Virus record (IMG/VR): IMGVR_UViG_3300030419_007689
Location: 1 to 21,623 of that record
Source of the DNA: a virus
Strand: one strand, 5' to 3'
Length of the DNA stretch: 21,623 nt
The translations under genes were made by a program, and so were the position numbers. This document shows positions 4,539 through 12,015 of this stretch, in pieces (positions within the stretch are counted from its first letter, which is position 1; the number at the start of each line of letters is the position of its first letter). Under the pieces are notes generated by a model, which searched no databases, was not told the DNA's origin, and saw only the letters and a list, made by a program, of their open reading frames with translations.

Positions 4539-5291
4539 ATGGGCAAGAAAGGTTATTCTAATTGGAAAGATTTAGTTTTTCCTGATGGAAGCGTTAGTCC
4601 TGACTATAAAGTTAGATTAATTCCTGATTATCCCTATATAACAGTAAAATCAAAAAAAAGAGTAATAATTAGAGGAGATGGAGTCAAGCAACCTCAAAAA
4701 GAAAAAAATTTAAAACCTCAATTCTATAAAAATAAAAAACGAGAAAATCCCCCTACATATATTAGATTTTCACTTTATAAAAAATTTAAAAAAGTACATT
4801 TATTCGTTCACAAAATAATTAGACATACTTTCCCTAATAAACTAAGAAATTCTGAAAATTTAAAAAAATATCCTAATATAGATCATATCGACCAAAATCC
4901 TTTAAATAATAAAATAAACAATTTAAGGTGTGTTACTAATAGCGAAAACCAACAAAACATCTCTCCCAAAAAGGGAAAAAATTTAATTGGAGTTCATTTT
5001 CATAAGTGGGTAGCCCAAAACAAAAAAACCAAAAATGTTTGGGCGGCATTCGCCACCTTTGAGCAAAAAAAGATACAAAAACATAAAATGTTTCCAACTC
5101 AAGTAGAAGCGGCAGAACAACACGATTTGTGGACCATTGATTACTATAAAAATAAAAATTTTAAACCTCTTTTAAATTATCCAGAAAAAATGCCAAAATA
5201 CGAAAAAATGTTAAAAGGTATGAAAAAAATTAGAAAACTTAAGAAGAGACCTTTGGTTTATGACTTCAATACGTTTTCGCTTATTAATTAA
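4539..5291 (+). CDS. HNH homing endonuclease with AP2-like DNA-binding domain
   Basis: 250 aa. The HNH core is visible as VHKIIRHTF (89-98), then IDHIDQNPLNNKINNLR (114-130) and NSENQQN (134-140), the standard arrangement of phage HNH_3-type endonucleases. Residues about 148-205 (IGVHFHKWVAQ... VWAAFATFEQ... TQVEAAEQHD) resemble the AP2-like domain often found after such cores. The N-terminal 70 residues are Lys-rich. It has its own TTGACA/TATAGT promoter and no Shine-Dalgarno; the mRNA is probably leaderless. A selfish element by family knowledge; the target site is not visible here. Confidence 0.85.
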   Translation: MGKKGYSNWKDLVFPDGSVSPDYKVRLIPDYPYITVKSKKRVIIRGDGVKQPQKEKNLKPQFYKNKKRENPPTYIRFSLYKKFKKVHLFVHKIIRHTFPNKLRNSENLKKYPNIDHIDQNPLNNKINNLRCVTNSENQQNISPKKGKNLIGVHFHKWVAQNKKTKNVWAAFATFEQKKIQKHKMFPTQVEAAEQHDLWTIDYYKNKNFKPLLNYPEKMPKYEKMLKGMKKIRKLKKRPLVYDFNTFSLIN

Positions 5292-5300
5292 AATAATTTT

Positions 5301-6173
5301 ATGAATCATTACATTATGTTACATAGTGCAATGGGAGACTCTCTTGTTGCTTTTCGACATATAATTAAATTTTCTGAAGAAAATAAAGAAAAGAAAATCA
5401 ATGTAATATATAATCAAAATATTGATCCGTTCATGAAGAATTGGACATGGCCTGATAATATTACATTAATGCCTTTGGAGCAAACCGTTCATGATTTCGA
5501 TAATCTTTATCCTTTTCCTTATAAATGTGATAATCAAGAAATCGTAGAAGCTTTTCATAAAAAACAAGAAAACGCTCATGATCTCAGGCCATTTTTTGTC
5601 CAAAGAGATCATTTGGTCGTAGAAAATAATTTAAAAGATATTTTACCAGATAGAGCCCCTTTTGTGCATAGTATAGGTTCGTATGTTGCGTTACAGCCTA
5701 TTTCTACTATACATCAAGCTTATTCGATAAGGTGGATCGATGAGGAAATGGAAACTTATGAAAAATTTTTAATTAATCTTTTGGAGCATATTCATATGCT
5801 TACACCTCTTTCGGTTGTTGCCGTGGGAACTCATGATGATGCTGCTAAGTTTCCTCATTTTAATAGTATTAAATCTAACAATAGATATTTTAATTTAATG
5901 GGACATCTAAATATTGAAGATTATTGTGATACTATCCAGCATTCTTCTGCTGTTTTTGGCTTGAGTAGCTCTGCTATTAATTTAGGTAATTATGTTTTTG
6001 GAAAACCTGTTGTCTCTTGGAGGTTAAGACCGCCTTGGGGAGATTTATTTGATAATTTTTTAGATGATAATTCTAAAGCTATTCATAGACCTTGGGAGCA
6101 AGAAATGAATTTTTATAGTGACTTTTTAGAAAAGGGAGTTCTGAATGAAAAAAAACAAAATATCAATAGTTAG
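5301..6173 (+). CDS. GT9-like glycosyltransferase
   Basis: 290 aa. N-terminal HSAMGDSLVAFRHIIKF resembles the opening glycine/acceptor loop of heptosyltransferase-type (GT9, GT-B fold) enzymes. The second half has VALQPIST, then VVAVGTHDDAAKFP, then INLGNYVFGKPVVSW after AVFGLSSSA, matching the donor-binding domain of GT9 proteins, in which a conserved stretch reads like D-S/G-L-x-H-x-A/G. Here SSSAINLGN replaces the usual Asp/His site, so activity is not certain. It probably transfers a sugar built by the neighbouring genes. No Shine-Dalgarno (AAATAATTTT before ATG). The next gene begins 29 bases before this stop. Confidence 0.65.
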   Translation: MNHYIMLHSAMGDSLVAFRHIIKFSEENKEKKINVIYNQNIDPFMKNWTWPDNITLMPLEQTVHDFDNLYPFPYKCDNQEIVEAFHKKQENAHDLRPFFVQRDHLVVENNLKDILPDRAPFVHSIGSYVALQPISTIHQAYSIRWIDEEMETYEKFLINLLEHIHMLTPLSVVAVGTHDDAAKFPHFNSIKSNNRYFNLMGHLNIEDYCDTIQHSSAVFGLSSSAINLGNYVFGKPVVSWRLRPPWGDLFDNFLDDNSKAIHRPWEQEMNFYSDFLEKGVLNEKKQNINS

Positions 6174-6573
6174 CGGCGGTTTTGACCCATTACACGTAGG
6201 TCACATAGAGCTCTTTAATAACGCTAGAGAGCTCTCTGACGCTCTTTTTGTTATCTTGAATAGTGATAGGTTCCTTTTTGAAAAAAAGTCTAGGGTGTTC
6301 ATGCCTTTCGAGGAAAGAAAGATAATGGTAGAAAGCGTGAAGGGTGTTGATATGGTAGTGCCTTGTATTGATGATGATAGTACGGTTTGTAAAACTTTAG
6401 AGAAATTATCTTCCCTCACCGAAGCTGTAGACGCTCAGTTGCTATTTTGCAATGGAGGAGACAGAACCAGTGGTGAAAACACTCCAGAACATAAAATATG
6501 TCAAAAATTAAATATAGAGACTGTTTACGGTTTAGGAGATAAAATTCAAAGCAGTAGCTGGTTAACCAAATGA
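6145..6573 (+). CDS. Cytidylyltransferase-like nucleotidyltransferase
   Basis: 142 aa, the normal length for single-domain class I nucleotidyltransferases (glycerol-3-phosphate cytidylyltransferase / HldE-C type). GGFDPLHVGHIELF contains the HxGH motif at residues 17-20; NSDRF and FEERKIMVESVKGVD follow, and NGGDR near 104-108 and SSSWLTK at the end match the second nucleotide-binding motif. It couples a phosphorylated sugar or alcohol to CTP (or ATP); the substrate cannot be read. The start is behind a real Shine-Dalgarno (GGGAG 6134-6138, spacing six) inside the preceding gene, unusual for this AT-rich region. It overlaps rmlA by four bases (ATGA). Confidence 0.8.
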   Translation: MKKNKISIVSGGFDPLHVGHIELFNNARELSDALFVILNSDRFLFEKKSRVFMPFEERKIMVESVKGVDMVVPCIDDDSTVCKTLEKLSSLTEAVDAQLLFCNGGDRTSGENTPEHKICQKLNIETVYGLGDKIQSSSWLTK

Positions 6574-7427
6574 AAGGCATTATTCTGGTAGGAGGTAAAG
6601 GTACAAGGGTGTACCCTATGACATTAGGCGTACCCAAGAGCTTGCTTCCTATTTATGACAAACCATTAATATATTATTCTTTATCTACTTTTTTAGAGAA
6701 TGGTATTAATGATATTTGTGTTATTTCTACGCCTGAGCATTTACCAGCTTTTAAGCTAACTCTTGGTGATGGTTCCCGCTTTGGGGCAAAAATATCATAT
6801 AAAGAGCAAACGGAGCCCAAAGGTATAGCGGAAGCTTTTACGATTGCAAAAAATTTCATTAAACAGGATAATGTTTCACTTTTGCTGGGTGACAACCTTT
6901 TTTATGGAAGTTCTGTATTTTCTAGAGCTTTTAAAAACTTTTCTTCAGGAGGTTCAATTTTCGCGTATGAAGTAAATGACCCCGAAAGATATGGCGTTAT
7001 ACAATTAAGTAAATCGGGCGTCCCGCTTTCACTCGAAGAAAAACCACAAAATCCAAAAACGAATTTAGCTATTCCTGGTCTTTATATATTTGATAAATCT
7101 GTTGTTAAAGTTGCAACGTCTTTAAAGCCTTCTGCGCGAGGAGAATTGGAAATTACAGATGTTATTCAGTTTTACCTCAACCAAAAAAATTTGAAAGTTT
7201 ATAAAATCAATCGCGGTTGCGCTTGGTTAGATGCGGGCACATGTCAAAGCATGAATGAAGCAGGTGAATACGTAAGAGTCATCGAGCAGCGACAAGGAAT
7301 AAAAATAGGTTGTCCTGAAGAAGCAGCGTTTAAAGCTGGCTTTTTATCCAAAAAATCCTTAGAACAAGAAATATTGAAAATGCCTAATGTAGAATATAAA
7401 ACTTATTTAAATAAATTATTAAAATGA
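6570..7427 (+). CDS. rmlA: Glucose-1-phosphate thymidylyltransferase (RmlA)
   Basis: 285 aa, near the normal RmlA length. It makes dTDP-glucose from glucose-1-phosphate and dTTP, the first step of dTDP-deoxysugar synthesis. Seen: the signature GGKGTRVYPMT (residues 8-18; usual form GGSGTRLYPLT), PKSLLPIYDKPLIYY, the metal-binding LLLGDNLFYG, VNDPERYGVI, LEEKP, GLYIFD and AWLDAGTCQSM. All core motifs are present; the Thr/His usual in WLDTGTH is replaced by Ala/Cys, a mild change. It starts inside the stop of the preceding gene without a Shine-Dalgarno and overlaps the next gene by four bases, indicating translational coupling. Confidence 0.93.
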   Translation: MKGIILVGGKGTRVYPMTLGVPKSLLPIYDKPLIYYSLSTFLENGINDICVISTPEHLPAFKLTLGDGSRFGAKISYKEQTEPKGIAEAFTIAKNFIKQDNVSLLLGDNLFYGSSVFSRAFKNFSSGGSIFAYEVNDPERYGVIQLSKSGVPLSLEEKPQNPKTNLAIPGLYIFDKSVVKVATSLKPSARGELEITDVIQFYLNQKNLKVYKINRGCAWLDAGTCQSMNEAGEYVRVIEQRQGIKIGCPEEAAFKAGFLSKKSLEQEILKMPNVEYKTYLNKLLK

Positions 7428-8287
7428 TTGGAATATTAGGAGCATCAGGTTATATAGGTCAAGCTTTCGTTCAAGAGCTTATTGATCAAAATACATCATT
7501 TAGAGAATTTAGCAGAAAAAAAGATAATTATTATTCTTTAGAATCCTTAATAAATATTATTCATGATAATGGTTTATCTGTTTTGATTAATTGTGCGGGT
7601 TATACTGGTAAGCCTAATGTAGACGTATGTGAAAGTAATAAAGAAGAATGTTATAAAGCTAATGTTGAATTAGCTAAAATTATTTCTACAGCGTGCGCTT
7701 TAACAAATGTTACTTTGTTACATATCTCTTCTGGCTGTATTTACACTGGCGACAATAAAGGGTTAGGTTTTACGGAGGAAGACGACCCAAACTTCCATTC
7801 ATTTTCTGAAATAACAGGTAGTTTTTATAGTCATACCAAAACGATAGCCGAATCAATTGTCAAATCTACATGGGAAAAATCTTACATAGCTAGATTAAGA
7901 ATTCCTTTTGATGGTGTAGGTGGACCTCGTAACTATTTAACCAAGTTGCAGAAATATGAAAAACTATTAGAAGCTGATAATTCTATTAGTCATAGAGGTG
8001 ATTTTGTAAAAGCATGTATTCATTTATTAAAAAATAAAGCTGATTTTGGGATATATAATATAGTTAACACTGAACCCGTTACCACATCGGAAGTAGCTAA
8101 ACTTTTGAAGAGCGAAGGGTTATTAGAGGATTATACCCTTTTAAATGAAGAGGAGTTTTATAAGGATGTAAAACCTAAAGCGCCTAGGTCTAATTGCGTT
8201 TTAAATAATAATAAATTATTAGATACTGGATTCAAGATGAGAAATTCCAAAGACGCCCTTATTGAAAGCATACGAGAATTAAAATGA
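7424..8287 (+). CDS. NRS/ER-like dTDP-4-keto-6-deoxyglucose epimerase-reductase
   Basis: 287 aa short-chain dehydrogenase/reductase. GASGYIG (residues 6-12) binds NAD(P)H; ISSGCIYTG includes Cys105, and FYSHTK supplies the catalytic Tyr135 and Lys139. NCAGYTGKPNVDVCESNKE, the GLGFTEEDDPNF stretch, GSFYSHTK and GGPRNYLTKL resemble, from memory, plant NRS/ER and mimivirus L780, which carry out both 3,5-epimerisation and 4-reduction to give nucleotide-rhamnose. It could thus replace RmlC plus RmlD. A plain RmlD-type reductase is the alternative. Overlaps both neighbours by four bases (ATGA). Confidence 0.78.
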   Translation: MIGILGASGYIGQAFVQELIDQNTSFREFSRKKDNYYSLESLINIIHDNGLSVLINCAGYTGKPNVDVCESNKEECYKANVELAKIISTACALTNVTLLHISSGCIYTGDNKGLGFTEEDDPNFHSFSEITGSFYSHTKTIAESIVKSTWEKSYIARLRIPFDGVGGPRNYLTKLQKYEKLLEADNSISHRGDFVKACIHLLKNKADFGIYNIVNTEPVTTSEVAKLLKSEGLLEDYTLLNEEEFYKDVKPKAPRSNCVLNNNKLLDTGFKMRNSKDALIESIRELK

Positions 8288-8691
8288 AGAAAATAATTTT
8301 TACTAATGGGTGTTTTGATATTCTTCATAGAATGCATGTAGAATTATTTCGATTTTGCAAATCCAAAGGTGATAAAGTAATAGTAGGTTTAAATAGTGAC
8401 TCTAGTATTAAAAGACTTAAAGGGGAGCAACGGCCCATCTTCAACCAAGACGATAGAAAGTTTCTGCTAGAATCCTTAGATTGCGTAGACGAAGTTATTA
8501 TCTTTGATGAAGATACTCCGTATGAATTGATAAGAAAAATAAAACCTGATTACATAGTTAAGGGCGGCGATTATAAACCTGAAGATATAGCGGGAAATAC
8601 TATAACTAAAGTAATTATCTTTAATTATAATGAAAACTATTCTACAACTAGAGCATTGCAATCGCTTCAAAAGGCTAGTATAAATAAATAA
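8284..8691 (+). CDS. HldE-C/RfaE2-like adenylyltransferase, altered HxGH
   Basis: 135 aa, a single nucleotidyltransferase domain like the C-terminal part of HldE (heptose-1-phosphate adenylyltransferase). Seen: TNGCFDILHRMHVELF, GLNSDSSIKRLKG, RPIFNQDDRKFLLESLDCVD, DYIVKGGDY and STTR, in family order. The nucleotide-binding HxGH reads HRMH (residues 15-18): Met replaces the near-invariant Gly, by codon ATG 8332-8334. Activity may be reduced or changed. No heptose kinase or isomerase accompanies it, so the true substrate may not be heptose. Coupled to the upstream reductase by ATGA; three bases separate it from rmlB. Confidence 0.8.
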   Translation: MKKIIFTNGCFDILHRMHVELFRFCKSKGDKVIVGLNSDSSIKRLKGEQRPIFNQDDRKFLLESLDCVDEVIIFDEDTPYELIRKIKPDYIVKGGDYKPEDIAGNTITKVIIFNYNENYSTTRALQSLQKASINK

Positions 8692-8694
8692 CAT

Positions 8695-9636
8695 ATGAAA
8701 TTGTTAGTAACAGGCGGGGCAGGTTTTATAGGCTCTAATTTTATTAACTATATTTTAGAAAAATGTAAAGAAGTTGAAAGCGTATTAAATGTAGATTGCT
8801 TGTCTTACGCTGCTAACGAAAAAAATTGCCAAAAATTTCTTTCAAATCCAAAGTATTCTTTTAGACATTTAGATATCACCAGAAACCCTCAAGTACAGGA
8901 TGTCTTTAAAAGATATACTCCTACTCATGTTGTTCACTTCGCAGCTGAAAGTCATGTAGATAATTCTATAAAAAATCCTAATATTTTTTTAGAAACAAAT
9001 GTTATGGGAACCCACAACCTACTTAAAGCCGCGCTTTCTAGTAAGGTAAAAAGGTTTCATCACATTTCAACAGATGAGGTTTATGGGAGCCTTGGCCAAA
9101 CTGGAAAATTTAAAGAAACCACTCCTTACGACCCTCGTAACCCTTATTCCGCTTCCAAGGCTGCTGCCGATCATTTAGTAAGAACTTTTCATCATACATT
9201 TAGCTTACCTATTACTATTTCCAATTGTTCTAATAATTATGGACCTAATCAGCATGGAGAAAAATTTATACCAACTATCTTAAAGAATTTAATAAAGGGG
9301 AAAAAAATTCCTGTTTATGGACAGGGTGCAAATATCCGTGATTGGATTTACGTAGAAGATCATTGCTCGGCGGTTTGGAAAATTTTAACCGAAGGTGAAG
9401 TAGGGGAAACTTATAATGTTGGTGCGAATTGTGAAAAAACTAATTTAGAAATAATAAATGCAATTTGCTCAATAATGAAAATTGAGCCCAGTTCCTATAT
9501 AGAATTCGTAAAAGATAGATTAGGACACGATTTCAGATACGCTATTAATGCTTCTAAAATACGCTCTAAGCTCTCTTGGAAACCTTCTTATACCTTTAAG
9601 CGCGGTCTTATTAAAACTATAGCTTCCTATGCATAA
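8695..9636 (+). CDS. rmlB: dTDP-glucose 4,6-dehydratase (RmlB)
   Basis: 313 aa, somewhat shorter than the usual 330-360. Converts dTDP-glucose to dTDP-4-keto-6-deoxyglucose with bound NAD+. Seen: TGGAGFIG (Rossmann), HFAAESHVDNSI, STDEVYGS (catalytic Thr-Asp-Glu), YSASKAAADH (Tyr-x-x-x-Lys), NNYGPNQHGEKFIPT, then GQGANIRDWIYVEDH and GETYNVGAN. Every catalytic signature is intact, so an active enzyme is likely. It acts between RmlA and the epimerase-reductase upstream. TATAAATAA lies just before the start but is part of the preceding reading frame. It overlaps the following oxygenase by eight bases. Confidence 0.94.
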   Translation: MKLLVTGGAGFIGSNFINYILEKCKEVESVLNVDCLSYAANEKNCQKFLSNPKYSFRHLDITRNPQVQDVFKRYTPTHVVHFAAESHVDNSIKNPNIFLETNVMGTHNLLKAALSSKVKRFHHISTDEVYGSLGQTGKFKETTPYDPRNPYSASKAAADHLVRTFHHTFSLPITISNCSNNYGPNQHGEKFIPTILKNLIKGKKIPVYGQGANIRDWIYVEDHCSAVWKILTEGEVGETYNVGANCEKTNLEIINAICSIMKIEPSSYIEFVKDRLGHDFRYAINASKIRSKLSWKPSYTFKRGLIKTIASYA

Positions 9637-10594
9637 TACATCACATCCTTCCATAAAATTTTATTTAGATAACTTCCTTCAAAAAGAAAATGTATATAAA
9701 TTAAAAGGGTGGATTTTTCACGCTGAAGAACGTATTCAAAAAGTCAGTGTTAAATACAACCAAAGTGAGACCGCGACTTCTACTTTTCATGATAGAAATG
9801 ACGTAGTTGATGTTTACGTGTCTCAATTTCCAAAGATAGATAAATCCGTAGGTTTTGAAATCTCTTTTGAAACTAATGAAGATTTTAAAGACGTAAAGTT
9901 TTCTTGTGCCGTTAATAACGGGGGCGGGGACATATTATACGACGTAGTAACTGTTCCCAATCCTTTTTATAAACCTGAACAACCCGAAGGGGAAATAGGG
10001 AATATTCACCCTAGTATTATCGCTGTAGATGATTTTTATGCTCACCCTGATGAAGTTAGAGAATACGCTCTTGGTTTAGATTTCCAACATAACAAAGAGT
10101 ATCACAAAGGTCAACGCACTAAGCAAAGAACTTTCTTTAAGGGCACTCGTGAATTTTTAGAAGATACTTTAAAGAAAAAAATAACCAGTTGGGATAATCA
10201 ACCTCATAATGGAGTTTTTCAATTCTGTACGGCAGAAGATCAATTAGTTTATCATACCGACAGTCAAACGTATGCTGCCGTAGTTTTTTTAACCCCCGAT
10301 GCTCCTGCGGAGTGTGGAACTAGTTTTTTTAAACATAAGAGTAATAATTTAAGGAAATACCCTACAGCTGAAGATTGTAAGAAATTTAATAAATCAATGG
10401 ACGAACTTTATTGGGATATGTTTAAGGGTAATTTTTATGATAAAACGCCGTGGGAGTTGGTAGATGTAGTAGGTAATGTTTACAATAGAATGGCGATATG
10501 GGATGCAAAATTAGTTCATGCTGCCACCCAATACTTTGGTGGTACAAAAGAAAACTCAAGATTATTTCATATGTTTTTCTTCGATGCTGAGTAA
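9629..10594 (+). CDS. 2OG-Fe(II) oxygenase with N-terminal beta-sandwich domain
   Basis: 321 aa, two parts. Residues about 8-110 (LKGWIFHAEERIQKVSVKYN... FHDRNDVVDVYVSQFP... VGFEISFE) follow the GW / R-x-D-V / GF pattern of an immunoglobulin-like domain known from N-termini of some glycosyltransferases. Residues about 126-321 form an oxygenase: iron ligands His209-x-Asp211 (YHTDSQTYA) and His297 (KLVHAAT), with Arg311 (ENSRLF) for 2-oxoglutarate, resembling DUF6445-type proteins. It likely hydroxylates a protein or sugar; the substrate is unknown. The start overlaps rmlB by eight bases, placing it at the end of the sugar operon. Confidence 0.8.
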   Translation: MHNTSHPSIKFYLDNFLQKENVYKLKGWIFHAEERIQKVSVKYNQSETATSTFHDRNDVVDVYVSQFPKIDKSVGFEISFETNEDFKDVKFSCAVNNGGGDILYDVVTVPNPFYKPEQPEGEIGNIHPSIIAVDDFYAHPDEVREYALGLDFQHNKEYHKGQRTKQRTFFKGTREFLEDTLKKKITSWDNQPHNGVFQFCTAEDQLVYHTDSQTYAAVVFLTPDAPAECGTSFFKHKSNNLRKYPTAEDCKKFNKSMDELYWDMFKGNFYDKTPWELVDVVGNVYNRMAIWDAKLVHAATQYFGGTKENSRLFHMFFFDAE

Positions 10595-10600
10595 TTTAAG

Positions 10601-10608
10601 TGTAATAT
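10601..10608 (+). promoter_or_regulatory. Candidate phage promoter motif TGTAATAT (before phoH)
   Basis: TGTAATAT begins 13 bases before ATG 10614, in one of the few non-coding gaps of this region and preceded by AAG. The same heptamer TGTAATA recurs before 11655 and 17998. A late promoter for the phage sigma factor is a guess; no -35 is visible. Confidence 0.3.
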
Positions 10609-10613
10609 TAAAT

Positions 10614-11390
10614 ATGGCAAATGCTAAGAAAGCTGGTCGTTCCAGAACCAGCCTAAAGAAGGAAGTGGCTGAAGAAATTAAAGATTCTTTGGTCGATAAC
10701 TATTTTCCTGAAAACCCCATTAAAAGGCAAATTAAATTAAAACAATTTCCTTGGACGGAAAAACAAAAAGATTTTTTTAAAGTTGCTTTGCATCCCGATA
10801 CAAAAATTGTTTTAGTTAATGGGCCAGCAGGGACTTCTAAAACTCTCTTGGCGACTTATTGTGCTCTTCAGTTACTTAATATGAAAGTTATAGAAGATAT
10901 TATGTATCTTCGTTCTGCTGTGGAATCCTCTGATAGAAGTTTAGGGTTTTTACCAGGATCCGCAGAAGAAAAACTGAGGTTTTTTAATTTACCATTTTTA
11001 GATAAGTTAGAAGAACTTTTAGAGAGTACTCGCGTAGAAAAATTAGAGCAGGAAGGTAGAATAAGTATGTTTCCAGTTAATTTCGCAAGAGGAATGAATT
11101 GGAGAGCTAAATGTATTATTTTAGATGAAGCTCAAAATTCTACTGTTAAAGAAATTACTACTGTTTTAACAAGATTGGGTGAAGGAAGTAAATGCTTTAT
11201 TTTAGCTGATCCTATGCAAACAGATATCAAACAAGGTGAAAAGCAACACGGGTTTGAAAAAATGTTTAAACTTTTTTCTGACCAAGAAAGTATAGCTCAA
11301 GGTATTAACACTTTTACGTTTGATGAAGAAGACGTAATGAGGTCTGAACTTGTTAAATTCTTAACAAAGAAATTAAAATTAATTTGTTAA
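10614..11390 (+). CDS. phoH: PhoH-like ATPase
   Basis: 258 aa from ATG 10614. The reading frame is open further upstream to 10518, but those residues overlap the oxygenase gene, and MANAKKAGRSRTSLKKEV is the natural start. P-loop NTPase of the PhoH family, common in phages: Walker A GPAGTSKT (70-77), RSAVESSDRSLGFLPG, Walker B IILDEAQN (168-175), TRLGEGSKCFILADPMQTD. The basic N-terminal 40 residues precede the helicase-like core. It probably acts in nucleic-acid or phosphate metabolism; the exact role is unknown even in well-studied phages. Its stop overlaps that of a small opposite-strand gene (shared TTAA). Confidence 0.92.
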   Translation: MANAKKAGRSRTSLKKEVAEEIKDSLVDNYFPENPIKRQIKLKQFPWTEKQKDFFKVALHPDTKIVLVNGPAGTSKTLLATYCALQLLNMKVIEDIMYLRSAVESSDRSLGFLPGSAEEKLRFFNLPFLDKLEELLESTRVEKLEQEGRISMFPVNFARGMNWRAKCIILDEAQNSTVKEITTVLTRLGEGSKCFILADPMQTDIKQGEKQHGFEKMFKLFSDQESIAQGINTFTFDEEDVMRSELVKFLTKKLKLIC

Positions 11391-11557
11391 TCTAAATTTT
11401 CTTTTATTACTTTATAACAATCATGAGCTAAACGATTAATACTTTTTGCGTTTTCTTTTATTTCGTCATTAGAGTGAGAGCAGTTTTCAATAGTTAAATC
11501 TCCGATTTTTTTTAATTTTTCTAAAAGACCATTTTTTTGAGAATACTTCTCTTTCAT
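11387..11557 (-). CDS. Small antisense-strand helical protein, 56 aa
   Basis: The complement of 11557-11387 reads as an open frame from ATG to TAA, 56 residues beginning MKEKYSQKNGLLEKLKKIGD and continuing LTIENCSHSNDEIKENAKSI and then NRLAHDCYKVIKENLD. It looks like a helical, charged protein, not junk. The frame stays open upstream of the ATG but without an obvious earlier start. It would be the only - strand gene in the window and converges on phoH with a four-base stop overlap. The + strand has no long frame here, leaving a 264-base gap that this gene mostly fills. Function unknown; it might be a small regulator. Confidence 0.55.
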   Translation of the reverse strand: MKEKYSQKNGLLEKLKKIGDLTIENCSHSNDEIKENAKSINRLAHDCYKVIKENLD

Positions 11558-11641
11558 ACAGCATTTTACACCAAAAGAGATTTGAGTTACACTCTTTTTT
11601 GTAAAAATATTAATTTTTATTTTGTTTTTTATTTTTTTTAC

Positions 11642-11649
11642 TGTAATAT
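11642..11649 (+). promoter_or_regulatory. Candidate phage promoter motif TGTAATAT (before 11655)
   Basis: TGTAATAT starts 13 bases before ATG 11655, the same distance as before phoH. The surroundings are T-rich (11580-11640). Confidence 0.3.
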
Positions 11650-11654
11650 AGTTT

Positions 11655-12011
11655 ATGAGTAATTTAAAGGTTTATTGCCAAAGTTGTGGTTTTGCACATG
11701 CTTATACTTTACAAAAGCCCAACTTTTGCCAAAGTTGCGGAGCTTCACTAGGCAGCGTAAAAAAAGGGTCCCCTTCGGAACTTCAAGTAGAAACTGAAGA
11801 TAACCCCGTTTCCTTTTCAAGTTTGAATGCTTTAGAATTTGGACTAGAAACCTTCGATTCACCTGCTCCGACTTTAGGAAGTATTATGGAGCAACACTCC
11901 TCTTCGCCCCCTAGAAAAGAGCCTGAAAGAGAAAGAAATCCACTTTCACCAGAGGAAACCTTAGACCAACTCAAGAAAGAGAGTTCTGCTATTAGGCCCA
12001 AATCCTCTTAA
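11655..12011 (+). CDS. Zinc-ribbon protein, 118 aa
   Basis: The N-terminus carries two Cys pairs, YCQSCGF (8-14) and FCQSCGAS (24-31), a compact zinc ribbon. The rest is a Ser/Pro/Glu-rich, probably disordered tail (SSSPPRKEPERERNPLSPEE and on). There is no catalytic motif. It lies four bases before the sigma-factor gene, so the two are probably co-expressed, and a role as a transcription co-factor or RNA polymerase-binding adaptor is plausible but only inferred from position. No Shine-Dalgarno; the start follows a TGTAATAT motif. Confidence 0.75.
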   Translation: MSNLKVYCQSCGFAHAYTLQKPNFCQSCGASLGSVKKGSPSELQVETEDNPVSFSSLNALEFGLETFDSPAPTLGSIMEQHSSSPPRKEPERERNPLSPEETLDQLKKESSAIRPKSS

Positions 12012-12015
12012 TAAA

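Noticed and set aside
8679-8686. TATAAATA before rmlB as a T4-type late promoter
   Set aside because: It consists of the last sense codons of the preceding gene, and the same octamer also occurs within the portal coding region; the AT-rich background explains it.
3187-10594. Sugar cluster as a DNA-base hypermodification system
   Set aside because: No thymidylate-synthase homologue, base-modifying kinase or DNA glucosyltransferase is seen; the genes fit nucleotide-sugar synthesis for glycans better.
10518-10613. N-terminal extension of the PhoH-like protein
   Set aside because: These 32 codons overlap the end of the oxygenase gene and do not resemble PhoH; ATG 10614 gives the normal start.
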